From Thalassia testudinum (taxonomy: Eukaryota; Streptophyta; Magnoliopsida; Alismatales; Hydrocharitaceae), in contig JAZHRO010000039.1 of NCBI GenBank assembly GCA_037157565.1, forward strand, positions 49,042,001 through 49,106,000: a DNA stretch of 64,000 nucleotides. The letters run 5' to 3'. The notes below the pieces were generated by a model that was not told the origin of the DNA, made no database searches, and saw only the letters and a list, made by a program, of their open reading frames with translations. This document shows positions 32,062 through 44,393 of this stretch, one piece after another; within the stretch, counting starts at the first letter, position 1; each line of letters starts with the position of its first letter. The translations under genes and the position numbers were made by a program.

Positions 32062-34383
32062 TGAAATGATTCGTCACCTTTCGGTCCTTTAAGATGTCTG
32101 GGATGCTTACCAGACATCTGTCCAGATGCCTGGAGAGATTGCCGGACATTTGAAAATATCTTTTCTCTTTAGCACGTATCATACGTACGCCATGCCTTTT
32201 CCCTCACTGCCTCTCCCCTCCCTGCGACGCCCACTCCGCGCCACTCCCTCGCCCATGCCCTTCCACTCACTTTCTCTTCCTTTATAAATCTTCCTCCACT
32301 TCATCTCACACCTTCACGTTGAGCCAAAGAGGGAGAGAGCGAGCAGAGAGCGGAGAGCTGAGAGCTGATTGCGAGTCTGAGAGCGAGAGCGGAGGGCGCT
32401 GTGCTGCTCTGCTGCAGCGTCTGCGGCGAGGAAAGCCAGAGCGATTCTGTGGAAATCATTTTTCCGCGAAATCAAACGACCGGAGCGACATCCAGACGTC
32501 TTACCAGACGTCTGAAAGTAGAATGAGACATTTGGTAGAGATCTATTTTCCATATTTTCTTTTTTGCCAAAGTCCTAACAATGCACGTACATGTGTCAGA
32601 AGTTGGAAGGCGGATCGAGGCAGTTTCAGACGTCCAGGAGCATCTCCAGACGTCTAACGGAACCCTTGGACGTCGGCACTACATTCCAAACGTCCGATAG
32701 AAATGCCCCAGGAGAGGTATGCCTGCGAGTCATTTAAGACGTCTAGCCCCCTTTCCCAGACGTCTGATTTCTATCTGACCTTGTGTTTTTAGGCTTGTTC
32801 AAAGTCCAAACGATGTCGATTTTCCGTAAACGAAACATCATTGTTTTTCGTACAAATTTCTTCGGGTAATGGGAGCTTGTCTGTATCTTTTGGAATCCTT
32901 TTGACCTGTCCAACCACGTCTTAGGTCTCCAGTCCGTCGAGTGTACGGGACCTATGAAAATGTCGGGAGCTACTGTACAAGCTCCCATTCCACCTGGTTA
33001 TCTTGGTAGAATGGTTCTAACTAATTCTCTAAGTTAAATAAAATGCATGCAATTAGTTAAAACCTAGGATGTGAGATGAATCCTAGGAAGAAACAAACGT
33101 GTGCTCTAGAATACAGCTATTCAATTGAACCCTAAGTTATGACATGAACACTAGGGATAAAAAAAGATACATGTGTAAAGAGATGGATGATTAAATAAAT
33201 GATAAGCTGCTTGTACTATCCGAAATGAACTACATTATGGATAGGAAAAATGAACTTGTACCATGGAAACTGAGATGCCTATTCTGTATGTAACAAACCA
33301 GATATGGAATAAAGAAAAGTTCATGTACGAATCCTACGGGGAATGTAGAATGAGATAAGAACATTGCAGTACAAAGAACCAGATGGTTCTAGAATTTGCC
33401 GCCCACAGGCGGTCATTAAGGGAAGTAAGCTGACCTTCGTGTACATGATACCGAAGAGAGCAACTATCCCTTGTAGTGTAGAGGGGAGCTTGCTGCAATT
33501 GGGTTGAGACCCGCGGTAGGTTTGGCCACTCTACATCGACTCTTGTTGACCCACGTGTACATGGTACCGAGGTGAGCTACTTAGTGTTGGGGGAGCTAGC
33601 TGCCCCAAGGGACCCAGGGTTAGGCATGGCCACCCTATACCGACTCTTGTTAGCCCGTTGGGCAAACCGGGATAGTCAGACAAGGGTACGCGGATTGAGG
33701 AGGGGTGAGACCCCTAAGGGGCGAGGCCCCTATTCTGTTCTGAGAGGACAAGGCCCTATACTGTTCCGCGCTAAACATTGAGGCGTACCCGCTAGCGGAA
33801 ACGACTGACTGCGTGCCAGTGCGGGGTAGCTACCTACGCGCTTATCACGTGTGCCGTAGTCACCGCTATGTCACGACTGTGACCTCGGGGTGGTAGACCG
33901 GGTGTAGGATTACCACGCAGAGACTCTCCCGACCAGGAGAGTGCCACGTGTGCATCCTGCATCATGGGAAAACTGCAAGAAAGATTATTCCTTTAGGGAA
34001 CAGGAAGATTAAAGTAATATAATGGATCATGATTAGAGATCTCTATAGAGCAACACGTTATAAGATAATTGGAATCGAAAAATAATATGTTAAATATACT
34101 TTATGCTTTTAGCCACCACTCTACTCAGCATTAGTTGACTCTAGTTATATAACTTTATACATGTCAGGGATTTGAACAGCCCAAGCTACCGGCTGCTGAG
34201 GACGCTGGGCCTAGTCGAGCCCAGCTATAGTTTCTACTGCTAGTTGTAGTGAGTTCCTGTAGTTTATGTGGTTGTGGATTGATGTATGTTATTTGGTTAA
34301 TTCTCGTTGGACGACTGGGTCTTGGGATAAGTCGAGGTGAGTCGGTCTCGTGTCCTATAGTGATCTGGGTTCGGGTCATGATA
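32062..34383 (+). repeat. LTR B, same family as LTR A
   Basis: About 2.3 kb, TGAAATGATTCGTCACC to GGGTCATGATA (the expected ending is GTCGTGACA). TATA-like TATAAAT at 32283-32289. Five perfect AGACGTCT palindromes lie at 32494, 32506, 32648, 32737 and 32758. A segment of about 110 bp containing GGTACCGA... is duplicated (about 33440 and 33553). Flanks GAATG and GGTTG do not match well, so the insertion mode is open. Likely a solo LTR. Confidence 0.75.
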
Positions 34384-34435
34384 GGTTGGGACCTCAACCA
34401 TGGTTTGCATGCATGCATAGAAGATGGAAGTATGA

Positions 34436-34480
34436 TCTCTCTCTCTCTCTCTCTCTCTCTCCACACACATACACACACAC
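34436..34480 (+). repeat. Compound (TC)n(CA)n microsatellite
   Basis: (TC)13 followed by CA-rich repeat. Confidence 0.95.
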
Positions 34481-36034
34481 CACAAACACACAAAAAGCGT
34501 TTTGAGTTTAGGATGAAGTAGGTAGCTAGTTCTTATACATGAGGCTGTTCGACGAGATATTGATGATGTCCGAAAACTTGCATCAAGGCCACAGAAGGAC
34601 CATATACTTTATTGGGCACAATAGGAGGTAAGGAATTATTTTAGTTTAAATTTGAGCTTGCAAAATAGGATACTTTGGAGTTGGACCATTAAAAACATGG
34701 AAGTGATATGTTAGGATGTGTTTGACTTGAACAAAGGAATATATAGGTAAAAGAATGGTGTTAATCAAATTATGCATGTGAAGATTATGTCTTAAATAAG
34801 TTGGGTTCTGCAAATGGAAGTGTTAGATTCAATTAAACTAAAATCTAATTGTTTAATAAGGTCAGAGAAAATGATCCCAAGGGTATTAGAAGTGCTAACA
34901 AAACATGTGAGAAAGTCAACTAGACAATAAAAACTTAGGTTTTTAATGGACAAAATGTTTTGAAATAGACCAGAGAATATTACTAGTTGATTGAGTAATG
35001 AGCTTGCTTGGCTAGAAAACCAATCAAGTCCTAAACCATGTTAGTCAAATTAGGATGTTTTGTAGTTGACTAGGTTGAAACAATTTACAAGCTAGAATTG
35101 CTGACTTGATCAGTGGAGGATCTTGTCAACTAGGTTGGAGTTTGAACTTAGGGTTAAGAGAATCCAACACCTCATTTCGCCTTAACCCAAAGAACATTTT
35201 ATTTGTTACTTAAAAAAGGAAGTGATGAAATTTAGGCATAGACTATATACAAACCCATGCACAACCCAATCAAGCATGAAGGCACAGACTTTCTTCATTG
35301 GACGTAACTTGTGAAGTTACCATTAATGGTTACTTTTAGGCATGCCAACATATTGAATTGAAGATATTTCATTAGGGTAACACCAAATTAGGAGGTGAAG
35401 ATATAGAAGCCACTTAAAGCTTATGAGGTGCTAGTGAAATAGAATGTATGTTTTTAAATGTATTAATTGTCCCTCCTCAAAAATAGTGTCATATCATAAA
35501 CTTAGGAAATTTCAATGGAAACAAAAATTGTTATAATTAAATAAAGATGAGGTATTGTTATCTACAAAACAATCTCAATTTAGTCGTTTGGATATAAATC
35601 AATATTTTAACCTTCAATCAAAGTATTAATATTACCCAAGTAAAAAATACAAAATTTCAACCTGAATTGTAATAAGAAAACTCAACAATCAAAATGCCCA
35701 TAGACAGATAGCCCTAACCCTACTATTAGAGCAGAGCCATCTCCAAGGGTGCGAGCCCCTTGATAGGAGAGCTGGTGCGGCGATTGAAGCACCCGATTTT
35801 CTTGTTTAAATTAAGTAGCTCTAATGGAGGGAGGGAGGGGACCGACCAAGTCCAAGAATTGTACACTTCCATCTTTTTAGATCTACCACATTAGCACCTC
35901 AAAGGAAAATGACAAATAGCTAAAAACTATATTTTCAAAACTAAGACAAGAGAAGTTTACAACCATGTGTCTCTTTATTCATTTCCATAATAGATTTTAA
36001 GATACTTCCACAAGGAAGTTGATGAGGGAGGAAA
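34481..36034. other. Intergenic region, possible LTR debris
   Basis: No gene. Around 34990-35160 several variants of GTTGACTAGGTT/GTCAACTAGGTT recall the palindromic motif clusters of copia LTRs, but nothing firm can be said. Confidence 0.35.
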
Positions 36035-36794
36035 AATTCTTCTTATGACTAAAAAAGGCTTACGACAACCCCTCAGCCCAATAATTTATCCCTCAAATCT
36101 AGGGAGATCCTCGCCTAAATAGGCAGATGGACCGCTTCATTTAGATTGGCGGATGAACCGCCTCATCTATGTAGACAGGAGAATCGCCTTAACTGCTCAA
36201 GCGAATCATCACCATTTTGTACTCAAGCACTTCAAAAGCTCGACTCTTTATTAGACAAATAGCCCAATTGTCTAAAGCCTAGGCAAACCATTGGGCTGGC
36301 GTACTTGTTTAAGAATTCTGGCAGATGAACCCTGTCAGATAGTCAGGCAGAAGAGATGGACAACCTTGTAAAATAACATCAGAAGGTGGTCCAGCAATGA
36401 TGGCATAATCTTCTTCAGTCATAGCGAAATCAACAGGATGTGAGAGACATACATTGAGTAACGTGCAAGCATTACGAAGGATAGCCTTTGACAATTAAGG
36501 GATTTCAAATTAATAGGTGAAACCTCGAAATGTACTCATGTAATCTATTATAAAAGAGAGTATTGGGGTGTGATTCGGGGTCATGCAAAAAGAGCAATCG
36601 TGTACTCTCTCTCTCTATCTCTCTCTCTCTTATACAAAATACTTTGTGAAAATTTTGAAGGTTTGATCCCTTCCCTAGATGTACACCCTCTGAGGTAAAA
36701 CTGAGTTACCAAACCTCTTGTGTTCTTGTGCACTTGTGAATTTTGGTTGGTTTCTCTTTTTACATGATAGAATCTAGTAGAGGACTTCAATCAA
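36035..36794 (+). repeat. Probable 5' LTR of Tat-type element
   Basis: The start is uncertain. TATA box TATAAAAG at 36549-36556, a CT-rich tract near 36606-36630, and the LTR end just before a Tat-type primer site at 36795. Repeated units of the form GGCGGATGAACCGCCTCA occur at about 36125-36190. Confidence 0.5.
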
Positions 36795-36813
36795 TTAATG
36801 CCATCTGTGGGAA
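36795..36813 (+). promoter_or_regulatory. Tat-type primer-binding site, mutated
   Basis: TTAATGCCATCTGTGGGAA. The usual Tat sequence is TTGGCGCCGTCTGTGGGAA; all differences are G to A. Confidence 0.65.
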
Positions 36814-36859
36814 TATAACCTATATTCTTGTTAGTACTCAAAGACTCTCAAAGAATGAT

Positions 36860-38640
36860 AGCCCCCACAACTCGGAATGGTTTCAAACTTAACCCCGATC
36901 TAGTGGTTCACAAGTAATCGAGTGTCACCTAGTCACAATGCCAATGTTAGGTGAAGGACAGCAACAACCTCAAGAAGAAGGAGGTTATCCAACTTGAGGA
37001 GGAACCTCCCCTTTCTTCGCAACGCCAAGTTGAGAAAGAGGAGCAGGAGTATCTTGAGCACCTAGTAGACCTCCAAGAAGAGTAGGAGGAAGTAATGCAT
37101 TACATCCATTATGCACAAAAGCGCCAAGTGGAGGCCCTTCGGCAAAACCTAGACTCCTTACATGAGCAACTAAATGAGTAGCCATGGTCGCGTCATGTCA
37201 TAGAAGAGGAAAATGCCCATCTCCACAAGTAGATATAAGAGATCGAGTAGGAGATGAGGCATAAAGAAGGGGAAGCATCGCAATCCGTCCAACCTCCACT
37301 AGCCCCATGAGTTTTGGATGGCCAATCCACTTCGTAGGCACTTCAATTCAGTGGTGGTGGTTCCCTACCCGAGATTATTCTCCAGGTTATGCAGGTAATG
37401 AGAGGGATTCGCCCCCAGGCTTATGTTACCACCTACCCTTTTCCATGAACGAGGTGATCAATGTGTCCCTCCTCGATAAGTTGAAACACCCGACTCTCCC
37501 TCAATATGATGAAACCATACACTCCAACAACTATGTTGGGAACTATCGATAGATGATGCTAGTGCATGGTTGCCCAGACGGGATCCTATGTTAGGTGTTC
37601 CTTTCTTATTTAGTTGGGATGGATCATGAGTGATTTAATGAGTTCTCGGCTGGTCCAATTTCTTATTTTCAATAATTGGCCAACAAATTCTATTAGTATT
37701 TCGCTAACCAGCAGAGGGTTAGGGACAATATAGAAAGGTTATCCGAGATTAAACGATGGAAGGGAGAGTCCTTCCACTCTTATCTCAATTGCTTTAAGGC
37801 TCAATACTTCAAGTGTAAGAAACCTCATTATGTCACCGTTGTTTAGTACTTCAAGTCCGACCCCCTCACCTAAAGGTTCTGATATGACATTAATGGCTTC
37901 CCACCTAGAGACATGGCAAAAGTGTCTGATTGAGCCACACATTGTGGAATAGGATGACTCCTTCCGCTCTTGTTGTTGTCTAGTTGAAAATGTTGAAGAG
38001 GAACCTAATTACCTACTTAGTGATAGGTAGGGGAATATGAGGTTAGCTAGACTGGAAGTGGTGGTGGTTGTTTCAATAAATGGAGGGGTTGCCTAGCAGA
38101 CCATAGGAATGGCTACCAAGTCGGCAGCCGTGGGGGGGGGGGGGGCAAAAACAACCTTGGAGGGAAACATATCAAGAATATACCTTCCTCTCCATTAATC
38201 GCATGGAGATATTGGTGGAGGTCTTAGCAATGAATCAAGATCTTTTATCTCCACCATCACCTCTCCAGAGAAAAGTGACTATTCGGCCTTATTATTATTA
38301 GCATAAGCCAAAAGGCCATGCCATGGAGGACTGTCGAGATCTGCGAGATGAGATTTAGTATCAAATTTGACATGACAATTTAGCCTAGTTTGTTATGCGT
38401 AATGAGGATCCCAAGGATAAGAAGCCCATGGAGGATCCTAAAGTTTACCACTGAAAAAAGTTGTAGCAACATAGAGGGGTAAATATGGTCTCGATGGTTG
38501 AACATGTTCAAGAGGTTGTCATTCAACTCCTCGAGGAGCGAGGCCTCAACAAAGACCTAGCTGAGGAGTACCATGAGTGTGTCCTCACCCTTTTGGCTAA
38601 GAGGCGGAAGTGCTAACTAGTGGATGCTGAACTCAAGCCT
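36860..38640 (+). pseudogene. gag: Tat-type Gag
   Basis: An N-terminal coiled-coil-like part (YLEHLVDLQEE..., RQVEALRQNLDSLHEQLNE) is followed by the Tat gag core around 37440-37760 (LLDKLKHPTLPQYDETIHSN is the equivalent of LP-F-P-I--YDG-TDP-DH). YFANQQRVRDNIERLSEIKR and KGESFHSYLNCF follow. A zinc-finger-like zone CR-LRDEI lies near 38330. Many stops; a run of 14 G (38132-38145) sits in a glycine-rich linker. Not functional. Confidence 0.65.
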
Positions 38641-38659
38641 GCTAGGACGTCAATGGTCT

Positions 38660-39290
38660 CTACTTTTGTAGAGGTTTAAGTAATTTTTGGCATTAATGCC
38701 AATGCCCGTGCCCTCGCTCAAGCAACCATCGTAGATGGTGCCTTTGAACTGGTTATGCTAATCATCTAGTGGGGAGTAGGAAATCTATTCCAGGAGTTCT
38801 ACAAAGTCACAACCACATTGTTCCACTTGTTATTGAACCTTGGCGCATACTGCAACCCTTTGTTGATTACTCTCCTCATAGTGAGATAGGATCAACCTCG
38901 CTTACTCGCTGATAAGGGAAACGCAGTAGATATCCTGTTCTTAAAGATCCTCACTAAACCTGGCTTAGAGGAGAATGACCCAAACCCTTCAACATACCTG
39001 GTGGTTGGATTTAGCAACCACAAAGTAATTCCGAATAGGGAGATAGATTTATTGGTTATCGTCCATGATGGGAACCGATATCTAAATAGAACGACCATGT
39101 TCATAGTGGACAATCTTTCTACCACATTTGATGGAATAATAAGGTGGCCTACTATGCACAGCTTCGCCGCTATCCCATCATCTTATTTTCAATTGGTTAT
39201 ATTTCGTCCCCTAATAGGGATCAAAATAGTGCATGGTAGTCAATCTATAGGTCGAGAGTTGCTTTGCCTTAAACTTGAGTGAAGCATGCA
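38660..39290 (+). pseudogene. pol: Tat-type protease
   Basis: It contains DKGNAVDILFLKILTKPGL (D-x-G-x-S replaced by DKGNA), then a region ending in the flap-like FIVDNLSTTFDGIIRWPTMH and HSFAAIPSSYFQLVIF with VHGSQSIGRELLCL, the Tat/Ogre pattern SSTFD-I-GRP-LH---AVPS. The catalytic loop is altered, so it is dead as read. Confidence 0.7.
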
Positions 39291-39599
39291 AAGAATTCAC
39301 TCGAAACCACAAAAATAGGGGAAGAAGAGCCATGGTCACCACTATTGAAGTGAGTATCTCTTTCCAAGCGGAAGAGGCCACACCTATTGGCATGCACCCG
39401 AGGGATTCTACCATGATACTCCAATTATACCCCAGACAGAATGATAGGCTCATCTAGGCCAATGCAGACTTAGACACCAGTAAAGTACGTGACCTTTTAG
39501 AGCTCCTGCATTATAACGTAAACATCTTTGGCTAGTCTGCCAAAGACTTACCAGGAGTAGACTCAGCAATCATCAAATATTGCTTAAACATCCAATCGG

Positions 39600-40145
39600 T
39601 TGCCCGTTCGATAAAATAGGTGTGCTGGCATAAATGAACCGAGTAGTGGTAGGTGATCGTAGTTGAGGTGGATAAGCTCCTTGAAGTGGGATTCATCGAA
39701 AAATCCATATACCTCGATTGGTCGTTTAACATAGTGATGATGAAAAAGGCCAACAGGAAGTAACAAATATGCATCAACTTCATAAACCTCAATGATGTAT
39801 TTGCCCAAAGGATGAGTTTTCATTGCCAAAGATCGATGCCTGGGTGGATTCCCACTTTGACTAGGCCCACATGTCTTTCTTCGACATGTATACATTCCAC
39901 TAGATTACCCTCGGCCCGGCAGATGGACTTCACACCTCTTCCATCATTGATAGGTGTCTTTTTCAATATCGTGTAAATTTAATTTTTGATAAGTTAATTG
40001 GAAAGGCTTTTGAGGTGTATATAGATAACATGTTAGGTAAAGGAGAAAACTTCCAAGAGCACCTAAAAAATTTAACAAATGTTTTTGATATACTACGAAC
40101 AAATCACCTGAAATTGAATCCTGAAAAGTGTGACTTCAATGTCTC
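39600..40145 (+). pseudogene. pol: Tat-type reverse transcriptase, first part
   Basis: Frame-broken but recognisable: VDKLLEVGFIEKSIYLDWSF, VMMKKANRK, INFINLND, then KGFEVYIDNMLGKGENFQEH (catalytic YIDD replaced by YIDN) and TNHLKLNPEKCDFNVS. It ends exactly at the copia insertion, and the frame resumes at 42783 with GKFLDFLVPNRGIEANLDKI. Confidence 0.78.
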
Positions 40146-40283
40146 AGTTGAAGAAAATAAGTCTTCTTATTTTACTAAGTTGGTCCTGCACCTCTTTATA
40201 TAGGTAGTGGTGAGGAAAAATTATAACATGAGTCCAAAGAATATAAAAACATAACAAAATAACCCTCAAGACATAACGGAACA
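40146..40283 (-). repeat. 3' LTR of the nested copia element
   Basis: About 138 bp; begins (minus strand) TGTTCCGTTATG and ends TTCTTCAACT. Confidence 0.75.
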
Positions 40284-40289
40284 CTCCCC

Positions 40290-40990
40290 CTTAAGCTGGA
40301 GCATATATATATCAACCATGCTCAGCTTGTCTCTACACTTCTCAAACATAGGACGAAATAACGGCTTAGTAGACATATCTGCAGTCTGATCTGAAGAAGC
40401 AAGGCAAGCAGTACGGAGTAACCCCTGCTAGATAAGACTCCTTGTAAAATAACAATCTGCCTCCACATGCTTAGTTCTATTATGGAACATGGGATTGTTA
40501 GCTATATAGGTTGCAGCCCTGTTATCACAATACATTTCCATAGGCTCATCAACTATGACATGTAGGTCACGCAACAATGGCTGTATCCAGATCATCTCCA
40601 CTATTGTGTGTGCATAGCGTGGTATTCTGATTCAGCGCTCAAGCGTGACACTATACTTTATTTCTTACTCCTCTAGATCGCAAGGTTTCCTGCTACAAAT
40701 GTATAGAAACCTGTAGTAGATTTTCTATCCCCAATATCACCAGTATAGTCAACATCAAAAGAAGCAACAACACTCATAGGAGCTTTCTTTTGGAACAGAA
40801 GACCACCACTTGGATACTCCTTAATATATCTCAACACCTACATCACTGCCTGGCAATGATCAATAGTAGGTTTGTCTAAGAACTAACCTAGTTTACCTGC
40901 TACAAGACTAATATTTGATCTCATAATAGTTAAATATAACAGTTTTCCCATTCGTAGTCTATAAGCCTTCTTATCCATTAGTTTTGATGT
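40290..40990 (-). pseudogene. pol: Nested copia: end of RT and RNase H
   Basis: Read on the minus strand: GKLLYLTIMRSNI, GDIGDRKSTTGFYTFVAGNL, MYCDNRAATYIANNPMFHNR, HVEADCYFTRSLI, SDQTADMSTKPLF, with stops. It is joined upstream to pre-integrase sequence, so the integrase and RT catalytic parts have been lost. Confidence 0.78.
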
Positions 40991-40994
40991 GCCA

Positions 40995-42140
40995 TCAAAT
41001 AAGTGAGCCTTCTTGTCCAGCAGGACTCGTCTGACAGGCTATTGCAATTGGACTCTGCACTACCCAGTACACACCCCCCTCCTCATGTCCACCACCAATT
41101 GTCCTCCCCGTCATGAGGTCTTGAAAAGTACACCCAACTGGATAAAAAATGGCACGACAATTCAATTGCTTTGTAATAGTGCTAATAGAAAGCAACTAGA
41201 TAGCCATATCAAGAACATAACAAACATCTGAAAGGTGTAGAGTCGGAGAAACTGACACCCCCCCTTTTCCAGAAATAAGGGCATGCCTACCATCTGCAAG
41301 TTGGACTGAGTGCCTTGGTGGAACATCCTGTATACCTCCAAAGCACTAGGGATTCTCAGATAAATGATCTAAAGCACCTAAATCTATCAACCATGTATTA
41401 CTCATACCTGAAGCTGATACATAAGCTGTTGTGCCTGAAGACTGTGGCTGACCATGGGTCAACTGTGCTAGACGTTGTACCACTGCATCATAATCTGCAT
41501 CTACAAGAGTCAGGGGCTAAGTAGAAGTTAGTGGAATAGGTGTCACAGTAGCTTGGTTGGCTACAGTAGGCCTTCCAAGCTTATTCCAGCACTTGGCCTC
41601 AACATGGCCAATCCTCTCACAATAAGTGCATGTCGGCTTACTGCGTGTACCATCACCACGTCCTCTGCCATTACCACGGAAGAATCTACCCCGACCACCA
41701 CGAGTGCTAACAGTTGCATGGGCAGAAGATGTATTGGTGGCAACTACATCATGAGTAGGCTAAACTTGTAACCTACTAAGCCTCCTGTAAATCTCCTCAA
41801 CAAGGGGAAGCTCAGATAAGAATCTAAGAGTGAGCCGTGAAATAATAGGCTGAGAACTCCTTCCTATGATCTCTACATGTAGTGGATGTATACATCGGTC
41901 TGCAAGCGTTATATTTTTCCAATAGTCCCTTTATAGTAGAGTAATATTGTGGCAGACTCCTTAACACCTGCTTAAGATGACATAGATCATAGTGTATCTG
42001 AAAGACTTGAGTTGAATTCAACTCATGTGAATAAGCAACCCTCAGGCCATCCCACATCTCTTTGGCTGATGTGTAACACATAATTTCATCTCTAATGCAG
42101 GGAATAACACTATTCAAGATCCAAGCTATCACCATAGCAT
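40995..42140 (-). pseudogene. gag: Nested copia: Gag, zinc knuckle, protease remnant
   Basis: The minus strand from 42135 reads MVIAWILNSVIPCIRDEI and SAKEMWDGLRVAYSHE, standard copia Gag (UBN2). A CCHC knuckle CTYCERIGHVEAKC follows near 41595-41640, then the protease stretch WLIDLGALDHLS (D-S-G-A changed to D-L-G-A), VQLADGRHALISGKG, LHLSDVCYV and the pre-integrase GRTIGGGHEEGGVYWV. Several frame changes. Confidence 0.75.
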
Positions 42141-42639
42141 CATCTCAATTCCAGGTGGCATATTTCCCTGTTCTCTACTTCAGTGGTGCTTTTGTAAGCA
42201 CATGTTTCTTCTCATGACCTTCCACAGTAATAGGAAGGTTTGAGACCAACGGGGGTAGTTGGTCTCATCCAGTTTCATAATCGGAGCAAAGAATGGGCTT
42301 TTGCAGATGCCACTTTCTACACCCTATCCTGAAGACACTTCAGATTCTACACCCTTTTAGGAAGGTTCTTACTCTAGAACTCCATCACCAAGGCACCAAG
42401 AACCTTCCTAGACACTGCTGGAGAGAGAGACACGACCTACTACCCTCTCCCTACCACCAAAATCAACCCGGCAGAGAGAGAAGGTGCAGAAGAGAAGGGT
42501 TGGGCCTCCCCTGCTATTGCGGTGTCGTTAGGCGACGACGTTGCCTTGCTGTAGCAGCGGTAGCTGTGGTAGCGGTGGAGAGGCTGTAAGGTAAGGTTAG
42601 AGTTTTCTTGGTAAAGTCCCTAACTTGGCTTTAATATCA

Positions 42640-42777
42640 AGTTGAAGAAAATAAGTCTTCTTATTTTACTAAGCCAGTTATACACCTCTTTATATAGGGA
42701 GAGGTGAGGAAAAATTATAACATGAGTCCAAAGAATATAAAAACATAACAAAATAACCCTCAAGACATAACATAATA
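42640..42777 (-). repeat. 5' LTR of the nested copia element
   Basis: Mate of 40146-40283. TATATAAAG on the minus strand near 42689-42698. Confidence 0.75.
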
Positions 42778-43420
42778 GTCTCCGTAGGAAAATTCTTGGA
42801 TTTCCTTGTGCCCAATAGAGGCATTGAGGCTAACCTAGACAAAATTAAAGTTGGTGTGGAGTTGATCCCACCTAGCAATCACAAGGCAATTCAATTGTTG
42901 GTCAGATGCATAGCAACTTTAGGGCAAGTCCTATCTTGCTCGCCTGACAAGTGCTTGTTATTCTTTGAATGTATCATAATGGGCAAAGGATATACCTCTA
43001 GACACTAGATCCCATGTTGTCAGCAAGCACACAACCAAATTAGAGAGTATCTCTAAGGTCCGCTAGTTATATTAGTCCCTCATCCAAGCGAGCCACTTTA
43101 TATCTACCTTATCACCTCGAGCTTAGTCATCAGTGCTGCCTTGGCACATGAAGAGGCGAGTGTCCAGCAAGCAACTTATTTTATTACCAAAACTTATCAA
43201 GGCATAGAGGCTAGGTACCCTCCCATTGAGAGACTAGGTGTAGCCCTCATCGTCGCCACGTGAAACCTGCATCCCTATTTTTAGGATCACATCATCATAA
43301 TCCTTAGTGATCATCACCTAAGGATAATTCTCTATAAACCAACTAGATCTAGTAGGTAAATGTGTTAGCTCTTGGAGTTAGCAGAGTTTAATATTAGATA
43401 TCACTCCTATCTGGCCATTA
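42778..43420 (+). pseudogene. pol: Tat-type RT end and RNase H
   Basis: RT resumes after the insertion (GKFLDFLVPNRGIEANLDKI). RNase H follows at about 43080-43345: EPLYIYLITSSLVISAALAH, ITKTYQGIEARYPPIERLGV, LSDHHLRIILYKPT, with stops and frame shifts. Confidence 0.75.
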
Positions 43421-43449
43421 AGGGCCAGGTCCTAGCGGAATTCACGTTG

Positions 43450-44050
43450 TTGGCAACTCCATCCACCGGCCCGTGGAAACTATATGTAGGCAGGTCATCT
43501 ACTTCAGGCAGAGTGGAGACAGGTGTGGCTCTTGCTTCCCCCGATGTGAAAGTCCATAAATACCCCATCCGCCTAGCTTTCCCTATTAGAAATAATGTGG
43601 TAGAATACGAAACTCTTTTAACGGGACTTCTCCTAACTAAAATGATGGGTGCCCAACAATTAGAGATTTTTACCGATTCTTAGTTAGTGGCCAACCAAGT
43701 CAAAGGTGAGTTTCAAGCCAAGGATCTTTTAATATGGCCCTTTATGTTGATGAATCCAAGTCGGCAATCGTAGATTTTACTTTCAGGGACATCAACTGGG
43801 TACCGATGGTAGAGAACCTCCTCACAAATGCCTTGGCAAAATTAGAATCCACCATGACTCTGGGTGAGGAGAATAACATATGTTTGGAAGAGCTGGCCAC
43901 ACACACAATAGGCCTACCGTCAACTATGTCCATTGAGTCAGAAGACTCATGGATGATGCCTATTGTTAAGTACTTGGTTGATGAGGAGGTCCTGGTTGGA
44001 GTGACCAACCCTAAGTCCTTTTTCCGAAAAGCTGTCGGACATGCTGCACT
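43450..44050 (+). pseudogene. pol: Tat-type second (archaeal-like) RNase H
   Basis: PWKLYVGRSSTSGRVETGVA matches the Tat aRNH start, where PW-LYVDGSS is usual; the catalytic Asp of VDGSS is Gly here. NNVVEYETLLTGLLLTKMMG and LEIFTDS follow, then TAG (43681-43683) where the family has CAG of DSQLV, then LVANQVKGEF. Presence of this extra domain is what identifies Tat/Ogre elements. Homology ends near 44050. Confidence 0.72.
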
Positions 44051-44393
44051 ATGCTCCAGCACATATTTATGTGCTGAAAGACTGAATACAGACTGCTGCA
44101 CTTTCAGTTTTAACTTATAATCTGATGCTTCGTGCAATTTTCAGAAACACATTCCAGTCAACAATAATAGGCATATGCAGTATGAATGTCAGCAGAATTA
44201 AAAGATGCTTAGTCTCCCAACCTTAGTGCAAGGGGTATTGAGGAGCCCATGATACACTTCTTTGCAGTATTGAAATTTTCAGATGAAGTTTGATGTCCAT
44301 CCAAATTTCCAACGAAAGTCAGCATTTGCCTGTTGGCTTCCATACTGGTCTTTTTCTTATCTGTTTTTAGGTCGCCATAGAAAATATTCCGAG
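44051..44393. other. Junction region between Tat and L1 remnants
   Basis: No gene. A perfect inverted repeat CAGCACATA-TT-TATGTGCTG lies at about 44057-44076. Confidence 0.4.

Larger units (their letters stand above)
40146..42777 (-). mobile_element. Internally deleted Ty1/copia element nested in the Tat RT
   Basis: Minus-strand element with LTRs of about 138 bp (42640-42777 as 5', 40146-40283 as 3') and target duplication GTCTC at 40141-40145 and 42778-42782. The primer site directly precedes the 5' LTR on the plus map (complement of TGATATTAAAGCC, about 42627-42639), and the polypurine tract is the complement of about 40284-40295 (TTAAGGGGGAG). Gag and pre-integrase are followed directly by the end of RT and RNase H; integrase and most of RT are deleted near 40990. 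Confidence 0.82.
36795..44050 (+). mobile_element. Tat-type Ty3/gypsy element, degenerate and split
   Basis: Gag, protease, RT, RNase H and the second (archaeal-type) RNase H typical of Tat elements follow in order, interrupted by a copia element at 40146-42777. The integrase and 3' LTR are missing: homology stops near 44050. Stops are very frequent, so the copy is old. Confidence 0.75.

Noticed and set aside
32062..34383. Perfect target duplication around LTR B
   Set aside because: Flanks GAATG and GGTTG do not match; the LTR ends are mutated and may be misplaced by a few bases.
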